From Sesamum alatum (taxonomy: Eukaryota; Streptophyta; Magnoliopsida; Lamiales; Pedaliaceae): a stretch of DNA of 64,000 bases. Shown one piece after another: positions 12,339 through 26,170 of this stretch. Position numbers and translations under genes: made by a program. The stretch lies in the NCBI GenBank assembly GCA_034509735.1, contig JACGWO010000006.1, positions 15,192,645-15,256,644 of the forward strand. The letters are read 5' to 3'. A model generated the notes under the pieces. The model was not told the DNA's origin and ran no database searches. It saw only the letters and a program-made list of their open reading frames with translations. Numbering within the stretch: the first letter of the stretch is position 1; the number at the start of each line of letters is the position of its first letter.

Positions 12339-13745
12339 AAGATTAATTTCTGATAACATCTTAATGGCCCGTGAGCTCTTACATACAATGAAATCTTGAA
12401 AGAGTAAACAATATTTCATGGCCTTAAAATTGGATTTGGAGAAGCCTTGCAATAAATTAGTCTGGAATTTCATTAAATTCGCACTTCTAAAATATAATTT
12501 TCCAACTCAATTCATCGATTGGATTACACTTGCTCTCTACTATTACATTTTCTGTGTGAACTAACGGTACACAATCGACCCTTTGAAAACTAATTAGAGA
12601 GATTAGATAGGGAGATCCTATTTATCATTATTGATTTATTTTGAATCTTCAAATTCTTATTCAAAAAATTTTACTTGATAGCCATATTAATTTCGTTGGT
12701 GCTCTGTTCCTGAGTTGTAATGGTCCTAAAATCATTGTCCTTTGTTATGCGGATGGCTACCTTCTTTTCTTAAAGCTAATATAACAAATCTATTCACTAT
12801 GTTCAAACCATTCTTACTAAGTTTTTCCAAACATATGGACAATCTATTTGTTAGGAAAAAATAAAAATTTCTCCTTTCATCGAACACTCCATCACAAACT
12901 AAAAGAGATATCATATCACAACTTAATATCACTTACAATAATAATAATGATAAATACTTGGCTTTACTTGTGTCATGGGTTGAATGATCAAAGAAGTTTT
13001 CTTCTCTATGTTTTCCAACATTGATGCTAATATAAATGTTTGGTATAATAGCATGTTGTCCTATTGTGGTACCATTCTCCTCAAACATATCATAAACACT
13101 AGTCCTATGTATCATATGAATGTTTTCAAACTTCCAATTTCTATTTTAAACTCCAAAGATAGGATTAGTAAGCAATTTCTCTAGAATGGTAAACAACATG
13201 AAAAATTGTAGTTTGATTAAATTGAAAGCAACAAGTTCCCCTAAAGACATTAGCTACCTGAGCATTACCAAAAAAGAAACCTTAATTCTTAACCAAGCTT
13301 GTCTTCTTTGCCTTGGTTGGCGTTTTGCACCTTGATACTCCTTATTTAAAACTAAATACTTTCCAAACAACTCCTCTATTTTCGGAAGGGGTGTAAGTGT
13401 AATTTTAAAGACTTCATAGGGGAAAGTATAATTTCGCATTTTCAGAGGGGGTCTAAGTGTAATTAACCCTATTATTTATTCTGGATATCATGAAAAATTC
13501 GCTTTCTACCTAAACGCATCCTTAGTGCATGCACTGTCTATGCATTTTTGGTGGACATTTTAGCACCACACGCTCACGTTCTCTCTTCCCACAGAAGTGA
13601 TACATGGTTCATAAGCTGATACAAAATCAAAAAAAAGAGAGAAATTAAAAAAACGAAAGAAAACTAGTTATTATCAAGGGTAAATAATTTAAAATTTATA
13701 AAAAAAACATCTAAAAAGTTATTTTAAAATCTATTAAACAACAAC

Positions 13746-14105
13746 ACACATATATATCAAAGACATTGCCAAACAAAATAAATTTTTCGCTACATTATAA
13801 ATGATCACGACTTAAAAATTGTGGCAATCAAATACAATTAATCAGGGTAAAAAAGAATCAATTTTACGATGGTTAATCAATATTTGCCATTATTTTAGGG
13901 AATGGTAATATTTTGGCTTCACTTATAGAAACACTATTATAATTTACTAAAAGTAATTTATTATATCATTTAATATATTAAATATTAAAATTTATTAAAA
14001 AAAAGTGATATATTTTATATCAACACCTACACACACATATATATATCATAAGACACTGAAAAAAATTAATTTTTTGCTACATTATAAATGATCACAATTT
14101 AAAAA
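13746..14105. repeat. Diverged direct repeat, units about 280 bp apart
   Basis: CGCTACATTATAAATGATCA and its near copy TGCTACATTATAAATGATCA, each preceded by a CACACATATATAT stretch, occur at about 13,790 and 14,075. No coding or boundary structure is visible. Confidence 0.6.
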
Positions 14106-14199
14106 ATATATTTTAATCTTTAGAAAAAAAGTGCAATAAATATAATAAAAATTAAATTATACACGCACATTAAATATGTTGTGAGAGATAGTATATATA

Positions 14200-14772
14200 T
14201 CTATGCTATATATTAAGATAGAGCACCTTTTTGGTGTTTCCCCTTTTTAATAGTAATAAATATTATTCTGCAATTGAGACATGTATAATAAAAAAGTGGG
14301 TAAATTTTATAAAAAAATGTGAAAAGGAGATAAATTGAGATGTATTTTTGTTAGTTTTTTGTACACAATTTTTTTTTATTAAAAATACATTCTAATAATT
14401 AGTTTTAAAAAACATTGGTTAGATCTCTTACTTCAAGAAAAGTCACACAGTATGATTGTTGTCAATTCTTTGTATAAAATATTAATAAACATATAATATT
14501 ATTTTTATCATTTTTGTGTACGCAATATGAATAAATATATTAAATGTATTATTTAATAATAATTAAAATTTTATTTTTTATTAAGTAATAATTAATAATT
14601 TATTTTTAATAATAACTAAAAACCTGTTAATTATAGAAAAGCAAACAAAATAAAATGGAAACTTGCCATGTACAAAACGTAAAACCGCTGACTTTTTCAG
14701 CAGTTTTTCACATTTTCTTAACTCTTTTTTTGAATTGTCAGAACCTCCCTTTGACAGGGTGGTTCTGCCTAA
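14200..14772 (+). mobile_element. Helitron-like candidate, 573 bp
   Basis: The left end A|TCTATGCTATATATTAAG and the following CACCTTTTTGGTG resemble plant Helitron 5' ends. The right end reads CTAA|T directly after a strong hairpin (CAGAACC..CCC, loop, GGG..GGTTCTG, 14,739-14,767). The A|TC..CTRR|T context fits Helitrons. The hairpin lies closer to the end than the usual 10-12 nt, so this stays a candidate. Confidence 0.35.
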
Positions 14773-15959
14773 TTTTTTTAAAGTTTTATTATCACGCTAA
14801 TTTGATAAATTTTTATTTTTTTAATATTACTTAAATAATTTTGAATTATGTAAATACCATGGGATGATATTTCACATATCTTGCAGAATGTCCCTACTTT
14901 GTTACTATTCCTAACTCCTCATCCCATAAATTAAACACCTACAAAACATGAATATATTTGTGATTCTTCATCAATGTTAAAAATATCCTACTCGGCCAAT
15001 GAATATTTTGCTGTAGGGATGTTAATCGCACCAAAGATCTTTGGCCAAAGTTGCAGCATGCTCATGAAGCCCCTGGAAATCTTTCTGCACTGTCCTATTA
15101 TTGTAGAATCTACCAGATATATGACCCCCTCCCCCCTTTTTATTTTCACTTAATATAAATAGACTTTCTCTTTTTTTTTTTTTTTTTTTTAAAAAGGGGG
15201 GTCATTTTATCTCAAAAATGGAAAATTTTGATTAAAAGATAGTTCCACCTACAAAAGAGCAAAATTAGAATGTCATGAAAATTTCTCATTGAAAACTTAA
15301 AAGAAAATGGTTAATGTAAGATGGAACAAATTTCAAAACACTTAAATATAAAAAAAAGATACTTATGACTAAACCACACGTTAAAGAGTGTGTACATCAT
15401 TTACCATCAAAATATATATCGTCTGGTTCTATAAGTTGAGCATTGAGAGGATTGCTGAAAATATGGATGACAAATGAGGCGGATAATGAACGACCCTACC
15501 CCAATCCAAAATTATTTGGTCCGGATTCGTGTATTGTCCAAAATCAATCCTAAACCTGCACGGCCGCACTCAAATAATATTTATAAAATATATAACTTAT
15601 TTAAAAACTTGCCTTTATTTAATATATATTTTTGTAAAAAAAATTATACTTTTAAGATAATAATAGCTACTATCTCTTTCTCACACACTACATGCACTAC
15701 TCATACTCAAGAAACACATTTTTCACAAACTGAAACACACGCACGCACAGATTTCTTGACTGAAGAAGATGATTTTGATGATGATCCATTGGGAAAATTG
15801 GTTGATGGGGGCAAGAAGGCGTAGATCGTTGCCAAGATGATGATACTATGGTGAAACTACGTCGTGATTTCAATTTTAGGAGTTTTATGCATTAGCTTCG
15901 AAGGTTCTTGATCATGGAGATGTGGATGCAATGGAATCTTTGAATCAATTAAAGAAGAA
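14773..15959. other. Intergenic, AT-rich, with a pyrimidine/purine palindrome
   Basis: No gene is supported. At 15,122-15,207 a GACCCCCTCCCCCCTTTTT arm faces a complementary T-run plus AAAAAGGGGGGTC arm, a possible tiny foldback. The open frame at 15,474-15,824 has no recognisable domain. Confidence 0.4.
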
Positions 15960-16029
15960 ATGTATGGAATCCATAGGAGGCGTGATTCTTTCGTCTTCGA
16001 GAGCCTTAAAATAATTCAATTGCGGCTCG

Positions 16030-17160
16030 AAGTATGGAAAGGAATCCTCCTCTTGCAAGGAAGGATTTGGTTGACCCTAGGATGGTGGAGATTGTGGGCG
16101 TGGCTAAGGAAAGTGTGGCTCCCCCTATGGTAAGAAACATTCCTCTTCCACGTTAGGTTTTGGAGGTTGCTAGGGAGGAGGTGACCGCGGCTAGGAGGAT
16201 GGGGGCGCCGCTGCCCCTCATCTTCTCGTCTCCGGTGGTGAATGAGGTTACATCCTCTCCTTCTACTGGTATTTTTATTGGGTAGGTTCCTTTGCGCTCT
16301 CAACTGATGGATGCGGATATATTTGCCATTGGTTTTAATAATTCTTCCCATAAAACTTTGTGGTATGTTCCTCCTATGGTGCAAAACGGGGAGGTTGTTG
16401 CTTGTTAGATGTTGGATATGGTGGCTCGGTGCTCTAAGCGTTGGGAATTCACTGTTGTGGGTTATTTCTTGGACGTAAACCTTATTTTCATCAATTAAAT
16501 GCTTACGTTAAATCTGTTTGGCCAGCCTATTATGCTACAAAAGTGGGAACATGGTATGACGTTCCATAAGCACTGTCACACACAAGTGCCTATTTGGATT
16601 AAGCTCTATCACCTTCAGGTTGAGTTCTGGATGGAAGAGGGTCTTAGCATGGTAGCTATTGGAGTTGGCCGCCTACTATACCCGAATGTTATACGAAGGC
16701 ATGCAAGATTGGACTTCACTCGTGTATGTGTGATGCTCGGTTATAATTCTAAGTTACATAAGCACATTGTCGTCATGCAACCTACAAAGGATGGTGGCGA
16801 GACCCCTTGTAGAGTTGACATTGAGTACAAGTGGACTCCTGCCCAATGTAGCACATGTTGTTCGCTTGGCCATTCGGTCAAGCAATATCCTACTACAAAG
16901 TTGTCGATTAAACCACCAATGGCGGTGTATGTTCCTGAACCAAAGCCCCACGCGGACACACCTAAACTGAAGCAAGTTCCTATACCCTCAGTTCCTCAAC
17001 ATAACGGTGATGGGGTGGAGGATGTTGAGATTGACACAGTTGCTCGGCCTAAAAGTTCATCGGGGCGGATGTTGAGATTGATGTACCTGATGTGCACTCA
17101 GATAAAGGCAAAGCTATTATGGTTCATAACTCGTTTCAGACACTTGATGAGTTTATTTTA
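16030..17160 (+). pseudogene. LINE ORF1 remnant (DUF4283-like, CCHC knuckle)
   Basis: Translation across frames gives SHKTLWYVPPM, VARCSKRWEFTVVGYFL and LNAYVKSVWP, typical of the DUF4283 RNA-binding region of plant LINE ORF1. A degraded zinc knuckle CSTCCSLGHSVKQY near 16,850-16,890 has its last Cys replaced by Tyr. The longest open stretch is 16,499-17,161. Stops near 16,157, 16,285, 16,408 and 16,568 break the frame. Confidence 0.75.
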
Positions 17161-17239
17161 GATGATGATGTGGAGATTTCAGATTATTATACTTCTCGGG
17201 GTCCTAATACAAGCAACCCCTAGCCGATGTTCCATGATT

Positions 17240-20200
17240 AAGTAGTCATATGGAATATATGTGGTCTTAATCAACAAGACCACCAAATTGTCGTCACCGC
17301 GCTTGTTTACAAGTTTCACTTGCATTTTATTGGTATTCTAAAGATGAGGGTCACTCAACCTAATATCTCTCGTGTTAAGGTACATTTGTTGCATCATTGG
17401 GAGTGGTTTATTGATTATGCAGTGCCTGGAAGTTATATGCAATTAGATGTTGATGTTGTAGATACTGGTGTTCAATATGTGCATTGTAGAGTTACACAAC
17501 GTCGTTTGGATGAAGCTTGTTATGTTACTGTTATCTATGATGTTAATGATGTGATTTATGGGAAAAACTACGGATTGGTTATTATCTGCTATTGATTTGC
17601 CTTGGTAATATCTTGGTGACTTTAATATTGTGACTTTAATATTGTGTTTGATATGAGTGAGGTCTGTGGTATTTCTAGGGATATACGGATGGCGATGGAG
17701 GATTTCAATGACTGTATCATCTCTACTGGTTTATTGCATCTTCCGGTTCAGGGGACTAGGTTCACTTGGCATAACCGTAGTGACGGTGTCCGTAGCCTTT
17801 GGAAGAGATTGGATAGCACACTTATTAATGACGAGTGGTTTAGTAAGTGGTCGAACACCATTGTATTAAGCACCACATCCCAAACATCTGATCATTTGGC
17901 CTTGGTGCTATAAGGGACTTCATTGTAGCGGGGCCCCCCATGAATAGGTTTGATAACTAATGGGCCCTTTCTCATGGCTTTTTTTCATCTAAGGTGGCTG
18001 ATGTTTGGCACAATATTATCTATGGAATTGCAATGTATTCAATGACAAGAAAACTGAAACTGCTAAAATCGATTTTTCAACGAATGAGAAAGGAAAAGGG
18101 GGACCTTGCTACTAATGTTAAACTGGCGTCGGAGTTCTTGGCCATTGTGTAGGAACACTTGATACCGTCTCGGCATCATTCTCCCTTATTCAGTTAGAAC
18201 GTGTGCGCAAGCTTGTGGTGGCGAAGGCAGCTAAATTGGAATAGGCTATGCTCCTACAACAGTAAAAAATGCAATGGTCTAAAATGAGGTGACAATACAC
18301 GCGTTTGTTCTTTCGTAAGGTGGTGGCGAGGCGGGCGTTGTTGAGAGTCTTTGAGAATAATAATGTGAGAGGGGATATTTTAATGTCTCCTCAGAATATC
18401 CAGACTGAATTTATTGAATTGTATAAGCAGTTATTTGGAGGAGTGCGTCGGCGGTTGGTGGTGCACCTTGACCACCTTCGGCCATGACACTTGGTCATGG
18501 AGGAGGAGGTCATGGCTATGATTCAACTAGTTTCTCGTGCTGAGATCAAAACTGCTTTCTTTGATATTGCTGAGAATAAAGCCCCGAGAGCGGATGGGTT
18601 TTCTTTGAGCTTCTTTAAAGCTGCTTGGCCTATTAGGAGGATGAACTCGTTGAGGCTATTACGGAGTTCTTTACTTCAGGAAGATTCTCAAGCATCTAAA
18701 CACCACCTTATTAACTTTAATTCCTAAGGTATTATTTCCCTCTACTGTTGCTGAATATCGACCTATTTCATGTTGCAATATGATGTATAAGGTAATTACA
18801 AAAATTTGGTGCAAGGCATGGAGCATGTGATGGAGTTGATTATGAGTACGGCACAGAATGCTTTTATGCCAGGTTGTAAAATTAGTGATAATATCTTACT
18901 TGCACAAGATCTCTTTTCCGAGTATAATTAGAAACATCTTTCCCCACGTCGTGCATTGAAAGTTGACTTGCGTAAAGTATATGATTCAGTAGAATGGGAT
19001 TTTTTATTTGCCTCCTTGCGTATGTTCCAGTTCCCTGAACGATTTGTTTGTTGGATTGAGGAGTGTGTGACTACTACTTTCTTTTTTATTTTTTTTAAAT
19101 GGGGAACCACATGGATTCTTTACTGGAAGTAGAGGATTACAGCTAGGTGACCATATTTCACTTACAACTGCATAAGACTATTGTGGAGAGTAGGATTTTT
19201 CGATGTCGTTGGCGGTGTAGAGAGTTGGAGCTTTTAAATCTCTGTTTTGCTGATGAGCTACTTCTATTTTGCCGGGCTAATGTGGATTTGGTACAGGTGT
19301 TTAAGAAGGGGTTGGAGTTGTTTTCTTAGGTTTATGGGTTGTATGCTGACCCGGATAAGAGTCAGTTGATTCTTTCTAAACCAGTCGAACATTTATAACC
19401 TATCTTACATCAGGTGTTGGGTTTCCAAGAGGGTGTGTTACCCCTAAAGTATTTAGGCCTTCCACTGTTGCATTCTTGCTTGAAAATTCATGATTGTTAA
19501 CCTTTGCTCTTAAAGATTGACAAGCATGTTGCAGGATGGGCTGGCATTCCTCTATCTTTTGCAGGGCGGGTACAACTTATCAAAATAGTTCTCAGTACTT
19601 TACATATTTATTGGGGTGCAACATTTGTCCTGCCAAATAAGTTATTAAGCTGATTGAGAAGAAGCTGTGCAAATTCCTTTGCTAGGGAATTCGGACCAGG
19701 GCTATGCGAAGGTTCCTTGGACACATGTTTGCTTACCGTATGTGAAGGAGGCCAAGGCAGTCGAGCTATTACACCGGTTAATCAAGCTCTTATGATTCGA
19801 CACTTGTGGGATGTTTTGCAACTCTCCTCATTCAATTTGGGTTAAGTGGATTTGGCAGTACAAGTTACAGTCTCAGTCTATTTGGCATGATCCTTAGCAT
19901 TCTCGAGGAGTACTTATTCATTGGTTTCCAGGAGGGCCATCTGCGGTTGGTGTTCCGCCTGATGCCCGATTTGGATGTGGTTATGCATGATGACTAGTGG
20001 AGTTGGCCTTCTATTACTGACTTGGAGATTTTGGATATTACTGACGAACTGCCTCCTATTCATATTGGTCCGAGTCGGATTCGTTGAAATTCCTCGAGTG
20101 AAATTATGACTTCAGCCGGAATGCCCCAATGTAGGCTAGTTTTTACAATTTTTGGGATCTTTTTGCATTTTTCGGAATCTTTTTATCTTATGGTCAGCTA

Positions 20201-20640
20201 TCTTGGAAAAGTTGTCTACTCTGGACAAGCCGTGGTGTCGGGTGGATACTCAGGAATGCATATTATGTGACACTGGTGAATTGGAGACTCACAACCACTT
20301 ATTCTTTGCATGCCCCTATGCGCAGCAATGTTTATCTACTATTAGGCGGCAGACACAGATCTAGTGGCCTTATACGTCTTGGAAAAGGAGAATTCAATGG
20401 GCTAGCAGAAGGTGGCGTGGAAACATCTGGTGAATGCGGCGTATCGAGGAACACTAGCTTCAGTTGTTTATTTATGGTGGGAACATAATGGGAGAATTTC
20501 AGAACATTTCATAAGGATGCAGATGTGGTGGCTCAATTGGTTCTTGAATAGATTCAATCTCGCATTCTTAGTGACAAGTTGAGTTGTAGTCGACAAACAT
20601 CTGTTTTGTTTAGATTATGGCGCATACCATGGGGTATGTT
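17240..20640 (+). pseudogene. LINE ORF2 remnant (endonuclease, RT, zinc-binding end)
   Basis: The endonuclease begins WNICGLNQQDHQ (about 17,250) and has LGDFNIV near 17,615, RFTWHNR near 17,760 and TSDHLALVL near 17,885. The RT shows ENKAPRADGFSLSFFK (about 18,570), YRPISCCNMMYK (about 18,755) and FADELLLFCRA (about 19,245), where the YADD site reads FADE. The C-terminal zinc-binding region has WCRVDTQECILCDTGELETH (about 20,240-20,300). Many stops and frameshifts make it non-functional. Confidence 0.85.
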
Positions 20641-21153
20641 TGTACTTTGCTTGGTTAGTAGTAGATTTGTTGTATCAGACTTTAGGCCCATTGCCTAAGT
20701 CTTGTTGTACCACTTCTTTCCATTATTAATGCAATTTACCTTTACCTAAAAGTTATTATATAATTATAAATAAGGGTTAAATGCAATTTACGCCCCCCCC
20801 CCCCCCCCCCCCCCGTGTTAATCAACCCCTTATGAAAAAACAAACAACATTTTACCCCCCTATGTTCTTAACAATGAAGCAAAAACCCCCCTGACGCGTT
20901 TTGTGTGTTACATGCGCGATTTTTTTTTACTTTTTTTAATTTTTTATTTAAAATGACATTTTTGCCCTAACTTAAGAACCATTGGATTGATCTCAATCTA
21001 AGGTCTAAATTTATATTATAGATTAATGGTTAAAATTTATTAAATTTAAAATTAACGGTTTAGAGTTAAGAAAAAATAAAAATAAAATCATGATATTGTA
21101 TAGTAATTAAATTTCAATATATATATATATATATTTATAATAAGTTATATTTG

Positions 21154-22666
21154 TGAAGCACCCCCTATAGCATTATACTTTAATACCACTAATTATAATA
21201 CATCCTCCATAATTAAACCCATCTTACAATAAATTTATATTAAAAGCAATAAATCTCAAAATATAAAATTCAATCAAAAATCTAATATCTGTAGTTATGT
21301 AGCTAGAGATCTCAACCCAAGATGTCACTGCTGACCTACTTAATAAGACTGGTGGCACGACTTATGATCCAACTCATCTAGTCACTGTGACTTATATCAT
21401 GAAAAGTATTGGCAAGGGATGAGCTGCCTACTCAATAAGTATAGCTAATCAATATATATATATATATATATACACATGCGCACTAGGAGAAATTCCATGC
21501 AATTGACACTAACCAACAATCATCCATCCTGCAATTATCACGAAATTACAAAAATAACCAATACTAGTAACCATAAATTGATACACAACATAATATACTC
21601 AAATTACAGTTTATTCTTTAGGGCTCTGCTTACCCAAGCTGAAGTGCATAACTTAATGGTCTTTGCCGGCCATCATCCCCTCATTCACAATATCTCTTCC
21701 TTTTTTTTCCTCGATACCACACAACACACAGCTCGTATGATACCCTCCATCAATGATACCACACAACACACAGCTCGTATGATATCCCATCATCGATCAT
21801 ACCACATAGCACAGAACTCGTATTATATGTCACATCATCGCTACTGGCCATTTACAGCACACAACTCGTCATTAGTCATATTATCATAAGCCATTGCAGT
21901 ATGCCCCCCAGTTAGGTAAGCCATCTCTTTGTCTCAATTCACAATATTCTCATCAATAATCTCATCATTCGTTTTTATTCAATAATCAAAACCCCATCAA
22001 TAACTTCATAGTTCAGTTTCATTTAATAATCAAATAGAGTACACACACTTATCCATCTAACTTCTACACCATAACCATATATAAACACATAATAACAATT
22101 TCACAAGGCAACCATATAATCTAGACAAATACCCAATCATTAAAAATTATGTATACTAACAACATCTATATATATATAATCCAATTAACAATACTTACCT
22201 CAAATCCCAAAACGATTACATTAGTAAAAGGAGCTGATCAATCTTCTACTTTATCCTCCTGTCCTGTTTCAAAATAGTCGGAGAAGAAAAGAAAACGCCG
22301 AGACGAGAGTTAAAATAACTTTGGCCTTAACTTTTCTTGTTATTATCAAATGCATATGAGAGAAGAAATGTTAGCCTTGCAAAGTTTAAATTATTGGCTA
22401 ATGAGGGTGGCAGCCATGTGCTTATTCTCATCCTAATTCTACACACACATTATATATATATATATTAACTTTTATTAAAATCTAACTTTATCCTCAAATT
22501 TAATTTATATAATTTTGATCCCGAATATTTTATAAAGCTCCAATTTAGTCCTTTCAAGTGTTAATATATATTCAAATTTCAATTTAGGACTTATAATTAA
22601 ATTTATATTTTCTTAATAATTACTAATTAGCCTCTCAATTAAGTATAAAAATCTATGGACGTCACA
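21154..22666 (-). repeat. 3' LTR of the gypsy element
   Basis: 1513 bp. It matches 32,888-36,456 apart from the later solo-LTR insertion there and scattered differences. Confidence 0.92.
21714..21845. repeat. Short tandem repeat inside the gypsy LTR
   Basis: About three imperfect units contain ATACCACACAACACACAGCT followed by CGTATGATA. The same array is in the other LTR (from about 33,458), where a solo LTR has inserted into it. Confidence 0.8.
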
Positions 22667-22684
22667 ATTCTCCCCTCCTAACAA
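22667..22684 (-). other. Polypurine tract of the gypsy element
   Basis: On the minus strand, TTAGGAGGGGAGAAT lies immediately before the 3' LTR start TGTGACGTCC. This is the expected plus-strand primer site and fixes the orientation. Confidence 0.85.
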
Positions 22685-25600
22685 AAATTTCGTCCTCGAA
22701 ATTTAACTAACTTACCCGTCTCAGGAAATAAATAAGGGTATTTTTCTCTCATATGCTCCTCAATCTCCCAAGTGACTTTCTTTGGAAGTGATGATTGAAC
22801 TTTGCTTCTCATTGGTATCTCTTTGTTTCTTAATTTAGTTAATTTAGTTTTATGTTCCTATCTAAAATTTCTATTGGTTCTTCTATATACATTAGTTTCT
22901 CTGAAATTTCTATATCTGGCTCATGTCATATACCTGTGACAATTCTACTAGTAAATCTAACCGATAGCTAGTGGTTCAATTTTTTTTATAATTCCATACG
23001 GCCCAATATACTTCTGACTCATGTTTTCTTTCTTTACCCAATCACCAAATTCCTTTCCACGGGAATCTTCACCTATTTCATAATTCATCTCTTTTTGGGG
23101 TTTATCAACATAACTCATTTGTCGATCTTATGCTATTTTCAAACACTTCTTAACTATTTGACTCTTTTCTATCGTTTCTTGCAGGAATTTAGGATGTTTA
23201 AGTTGCCTTAATCCCTCAACACCTACATATACTAGGCTTCAATATTTTATTTCATACAATGCTTCATATAGGCTATTCCGATGCAAGAATAAAACTATTA
23301 TATGTTAATTCTAATAGTGGTAGGTGATCATCCCAATCTCTCTTAAACTCATTCTACAAAATCTCATCATATTCTAGGGTCTGAATTGTCCTTTCTAATT
23401 GTTCACCTATTTGAGTATGAAATGCTATACTACAATGCAATTTTGTATCGAATGCCTTTTGTAAAATCTCAAAATATGAAATAATCAAGGATCTCTATCA
23501 AGCATTGTAGAAATAGGCACACCATGTAATCATACAATGTATGAGAAGTACAACTTAACTAATTCTCTCCAAAATTCACTTTATCATATAGGTAAGCAAT
23601 GGGGTTATTTTATCCGTCCATCCATAATTATCCAAATAGCATCACGTTTTCTGAATGTGACAACCTAATGACAAAATTCATAATGATCTTTTCCTATTCC
23701 TAGTCAGATATAGATATAGGTTGAAGTTTATCTGTTAGTGCTTGATGTTTTAGTCATAACTGTCAATACACATCTATCACATAAGTCCATCTCCACATAT
23801 CAAACACACTATGTCTCCAAAGACTTCCTATTAGATTGACAATGAATATTCAACCCCCAAACTTTTAACATTGTCACAACACCATAGGAACCTATACCAA
23901 CATAAATCAGAGATATAATTTATAGAGTCAGTACTTTAATTTTAGTAAATCGCATACTGGTCGGCTGCCCAATAGTAATCTCTAACAATTTTAGTTTAGT
24001 ACTGAAAAACTCAAAAGTCCCAAAATAACTTGAGCTTTCAAACTACTCTTCTAATCCAGTATGCCTCTACACTGATATCAAGTCAAGCGTTTAATCGCAA
24101 ATGCTACCACATCTCTTTTTTTTTCCTCGTTTTCCATCAGTAATAAGGTCTTAAATTTCAATACAGTTTTACAATACTAGGATGCATTACATATGGTATA
24201 TTGTAGACTTCCCACATGATCTCCTCGTGTAACCCCTCTATCTCAAACGTAGAAACTCGCCTCCCATTCTCTAAATCACTTCATCAGTCATTATTGAAAA
24301 ATTTGGCATCTTAACCTGGTCTATTTTCTCTAATACTTGTAATAAGGAAGGATCCAATGAAATCGTAATAGTTCTGTCACTAATTATTTCTACTTCCTAT
24401 CAAACTTAGAGATATTCTTCCCAACATATAAAAGTAATCAGCACGACATATTATTCAAGTGGACAAATCTAGTCTTAAAGTATGATAATAATGCTAAACT
24501 GAATCAATCCCATTTTATTATTTCATTTCTTATATACCAAGACTTTTCCATGAATAAAGACTACATTAGTTAGCTTTAATCTCAACATTTGTTTTTCTAA
24601 TATCACATTAATGTAATTTCACCAAAATTATCATCCTTAAACCCAAATATCTCTCATATATATTGGCATTACAAAAACTTATCGAGCACCAACAATGTCA
24701 TCTCATCTATCTAATAAATACTACAGAAATTCAAATCATTTCTTAAGGCATCCTAATAATATTACTTATATAAAATCTAGTTGGTAGTTCCCAAGACACC
24801 CATTACAAATTGACGATAATTATTGATGGTTACGAATAACTAAACTTTGTCAGACAATCAATGTTATACTTATTATATAAGTTTCTTTCCAAAAATCAAA
24901 TATAGTATGTCTCAAAGATTCCTTATCAAATTGAGAACAAATAACAAGCCAGACTTTTAATAGTATCACAACCTAAAGAAAGCTACCACAATAAGATCAA
25001 TGACATAATTTCTTGGATTAGTACTCCAATTACAGTAAATCATGTATTGATCGATCACCCAACAGTGGTTCATCACATTTTAACACTGAATAGATCCAAA
25101 AATCCCAAAATAACCGAAGTTTCTAAAGCTATACTCTGATTCAGTTGTTAACTTACACCTTAGGTCCAGAGATCTTATCCTAATACCGGAAGATTCTAGT
25201 TGGCTTAAATTGCAAAGTAGCTAACAAATCCACTACATGATTACCTCTAACTTCACATTCATTGGTATTATTTCTAATAATATCATCAAATTAAGACTTC
25301 CTGGATTAGCTAACATAATTGCACTCTTCCTACTCAAGGCATCCGCCACTACACTCGTCCTCCAAGAATAATATAGATAGTACAATCATCCTTTTTTTTA
25401 AAAAAAAAGAATTCTATCCGTATATTCTATCTCTAATTCAACTCTTTTCTTTTCTTTTTTCGGTGTCAAAACAAACCTCAAAATTTTATGATCCAAATAA
25501 TGCCTAAAATCTCCAGTACATGTATAATTATTGCTAAATTCCAAATCATCCGTAGATGCTTAACTAGTAGATCCTTAATTGACGACATGCATAAGAAATC

Positions 25601-25968
25601 ATATTCCTAGTTTGTGTTGATACAAACACTGAACCTTATTTCAAAACATCTGTATGCACCACATATCCACCACTAACAGACCATAAAACTAAAATCAGAG
25701 GTGATCATAATCTTTTCTTTAATGCATCAAAATTTTGTTAACAACACCCAATCCAGTGAAACATTACCCGTTCCTTAATACATTTGTCAAGGATCGACAC
25801 TTACAAAGAACCCTCCACAAATTTTCTATAATACTCAACTAGTCCTAAGAAACTTTGGACTTTAGTCACATTCTTTGGTATTCTCTATTCCCTAATAGCC
25901 TTCACCTTTACAAGGCTAAATCTAACCCCATCTTCAGGTACCACAAGTCTTAGAAAACTACCTAATTC
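22685..25968 (-). pseudogene. Gypsy polymerase 3' part: RT end, RNase H/integrase region, chromodomain end
   Basis: The minus strand near 25,810-25,920 reads KVKAIREWRIPKNVTKVQSF then LGLVEYYRKFVEG, the conserved end of the gypsy RT. Near 22,690-22,780 it reads VTWEIEEHMREKYPYLFPE, the end of a chromodomain as in Tekay/Del-type chromoviruses. The DNA between is the right length for RNase H and integrase but is too decayed for me to place their motifs. There are no long open frames. Confidence 0.75.
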
Positions 25969-26050
25969 ACCCAAAGTTACACCTTTTATTTTTTTAATTA
26001 AACCACCTTAGGGGTGGGGGGAGCTTTTCGGGGTCCCCATCCCTTCTCTA

Positions 26051-26170
26051 TTAATATTGGAGAAAAAAATTTACAGCGGGGAGTACTGACTCCCTAAGGT
26101 ATTCTATGAAAGCATAAAAAAGGAGTACTACTCCCTTACATGGATCCGAAAAGCAGAAAATGAGGAGTAC
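26051..26170 (-). repeat. Palindrome set in the LINE A 3' UTR
   Basis: GGAGTACTGACTCC at about 26,080 and two GGAGTACTACTCC palindromes near 26,122 and 26,162. The same three occur in LINE B at 56,053-56,148. Confidence 0.8.

Larger units (their letters stand above)
10952..13390 (+). pseudogene. Fossil LINE (L1 type), endonuclease and reverse transcriptase fragments
   Basis: Near 10,952 a frame opens with MKILSLNCRGA, the standard N-terminus of plant L1 ORF2 endonuclease, and continues to about 11,169. Reverse-transcriptase pieces follow at 12,376-13,260 (LKLDLEKPC, CYADGYLLFLKA, YHMNVFKLPIS). The region after the RT matches NQACLLCLGWRF and KTKYFPN near 13,290-13,370. Many stops and frameshifts show that it is dead. 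The YADD motif reads YADG. Between the two parts sit a 251-bp MITE, an unassigned stretch and another MITE. The 5' end and the ORF1 region (possibly 9360-10,950) are not resolved. Confidence 0.8.
15960..20748 (+). mobile_element. Degenerate L1-type LINE
   Basis: ORF1-like, endonuclease, reverse transcriptase and terminal zinc-finger blocks occur in order on the plus strand, all broken by stops and frameshifts. The 3' end (AATGCAATTTACCTTTACC, about 20,730-20,748) resembles the usual plant LINE tail but has no long poly(A), and no target duplication was found. The 5' boundary is approximate. This is a different, older family from the LINEs at 25,984 and 49,392. Confidence 0.85.

Noticed and set aside
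15474..15824. 116-codon open frame ending in an acidic tail
   Set aside because: No domain recognised, AT-rich codon use, no splice or expression evidence; next to a dead LINE.
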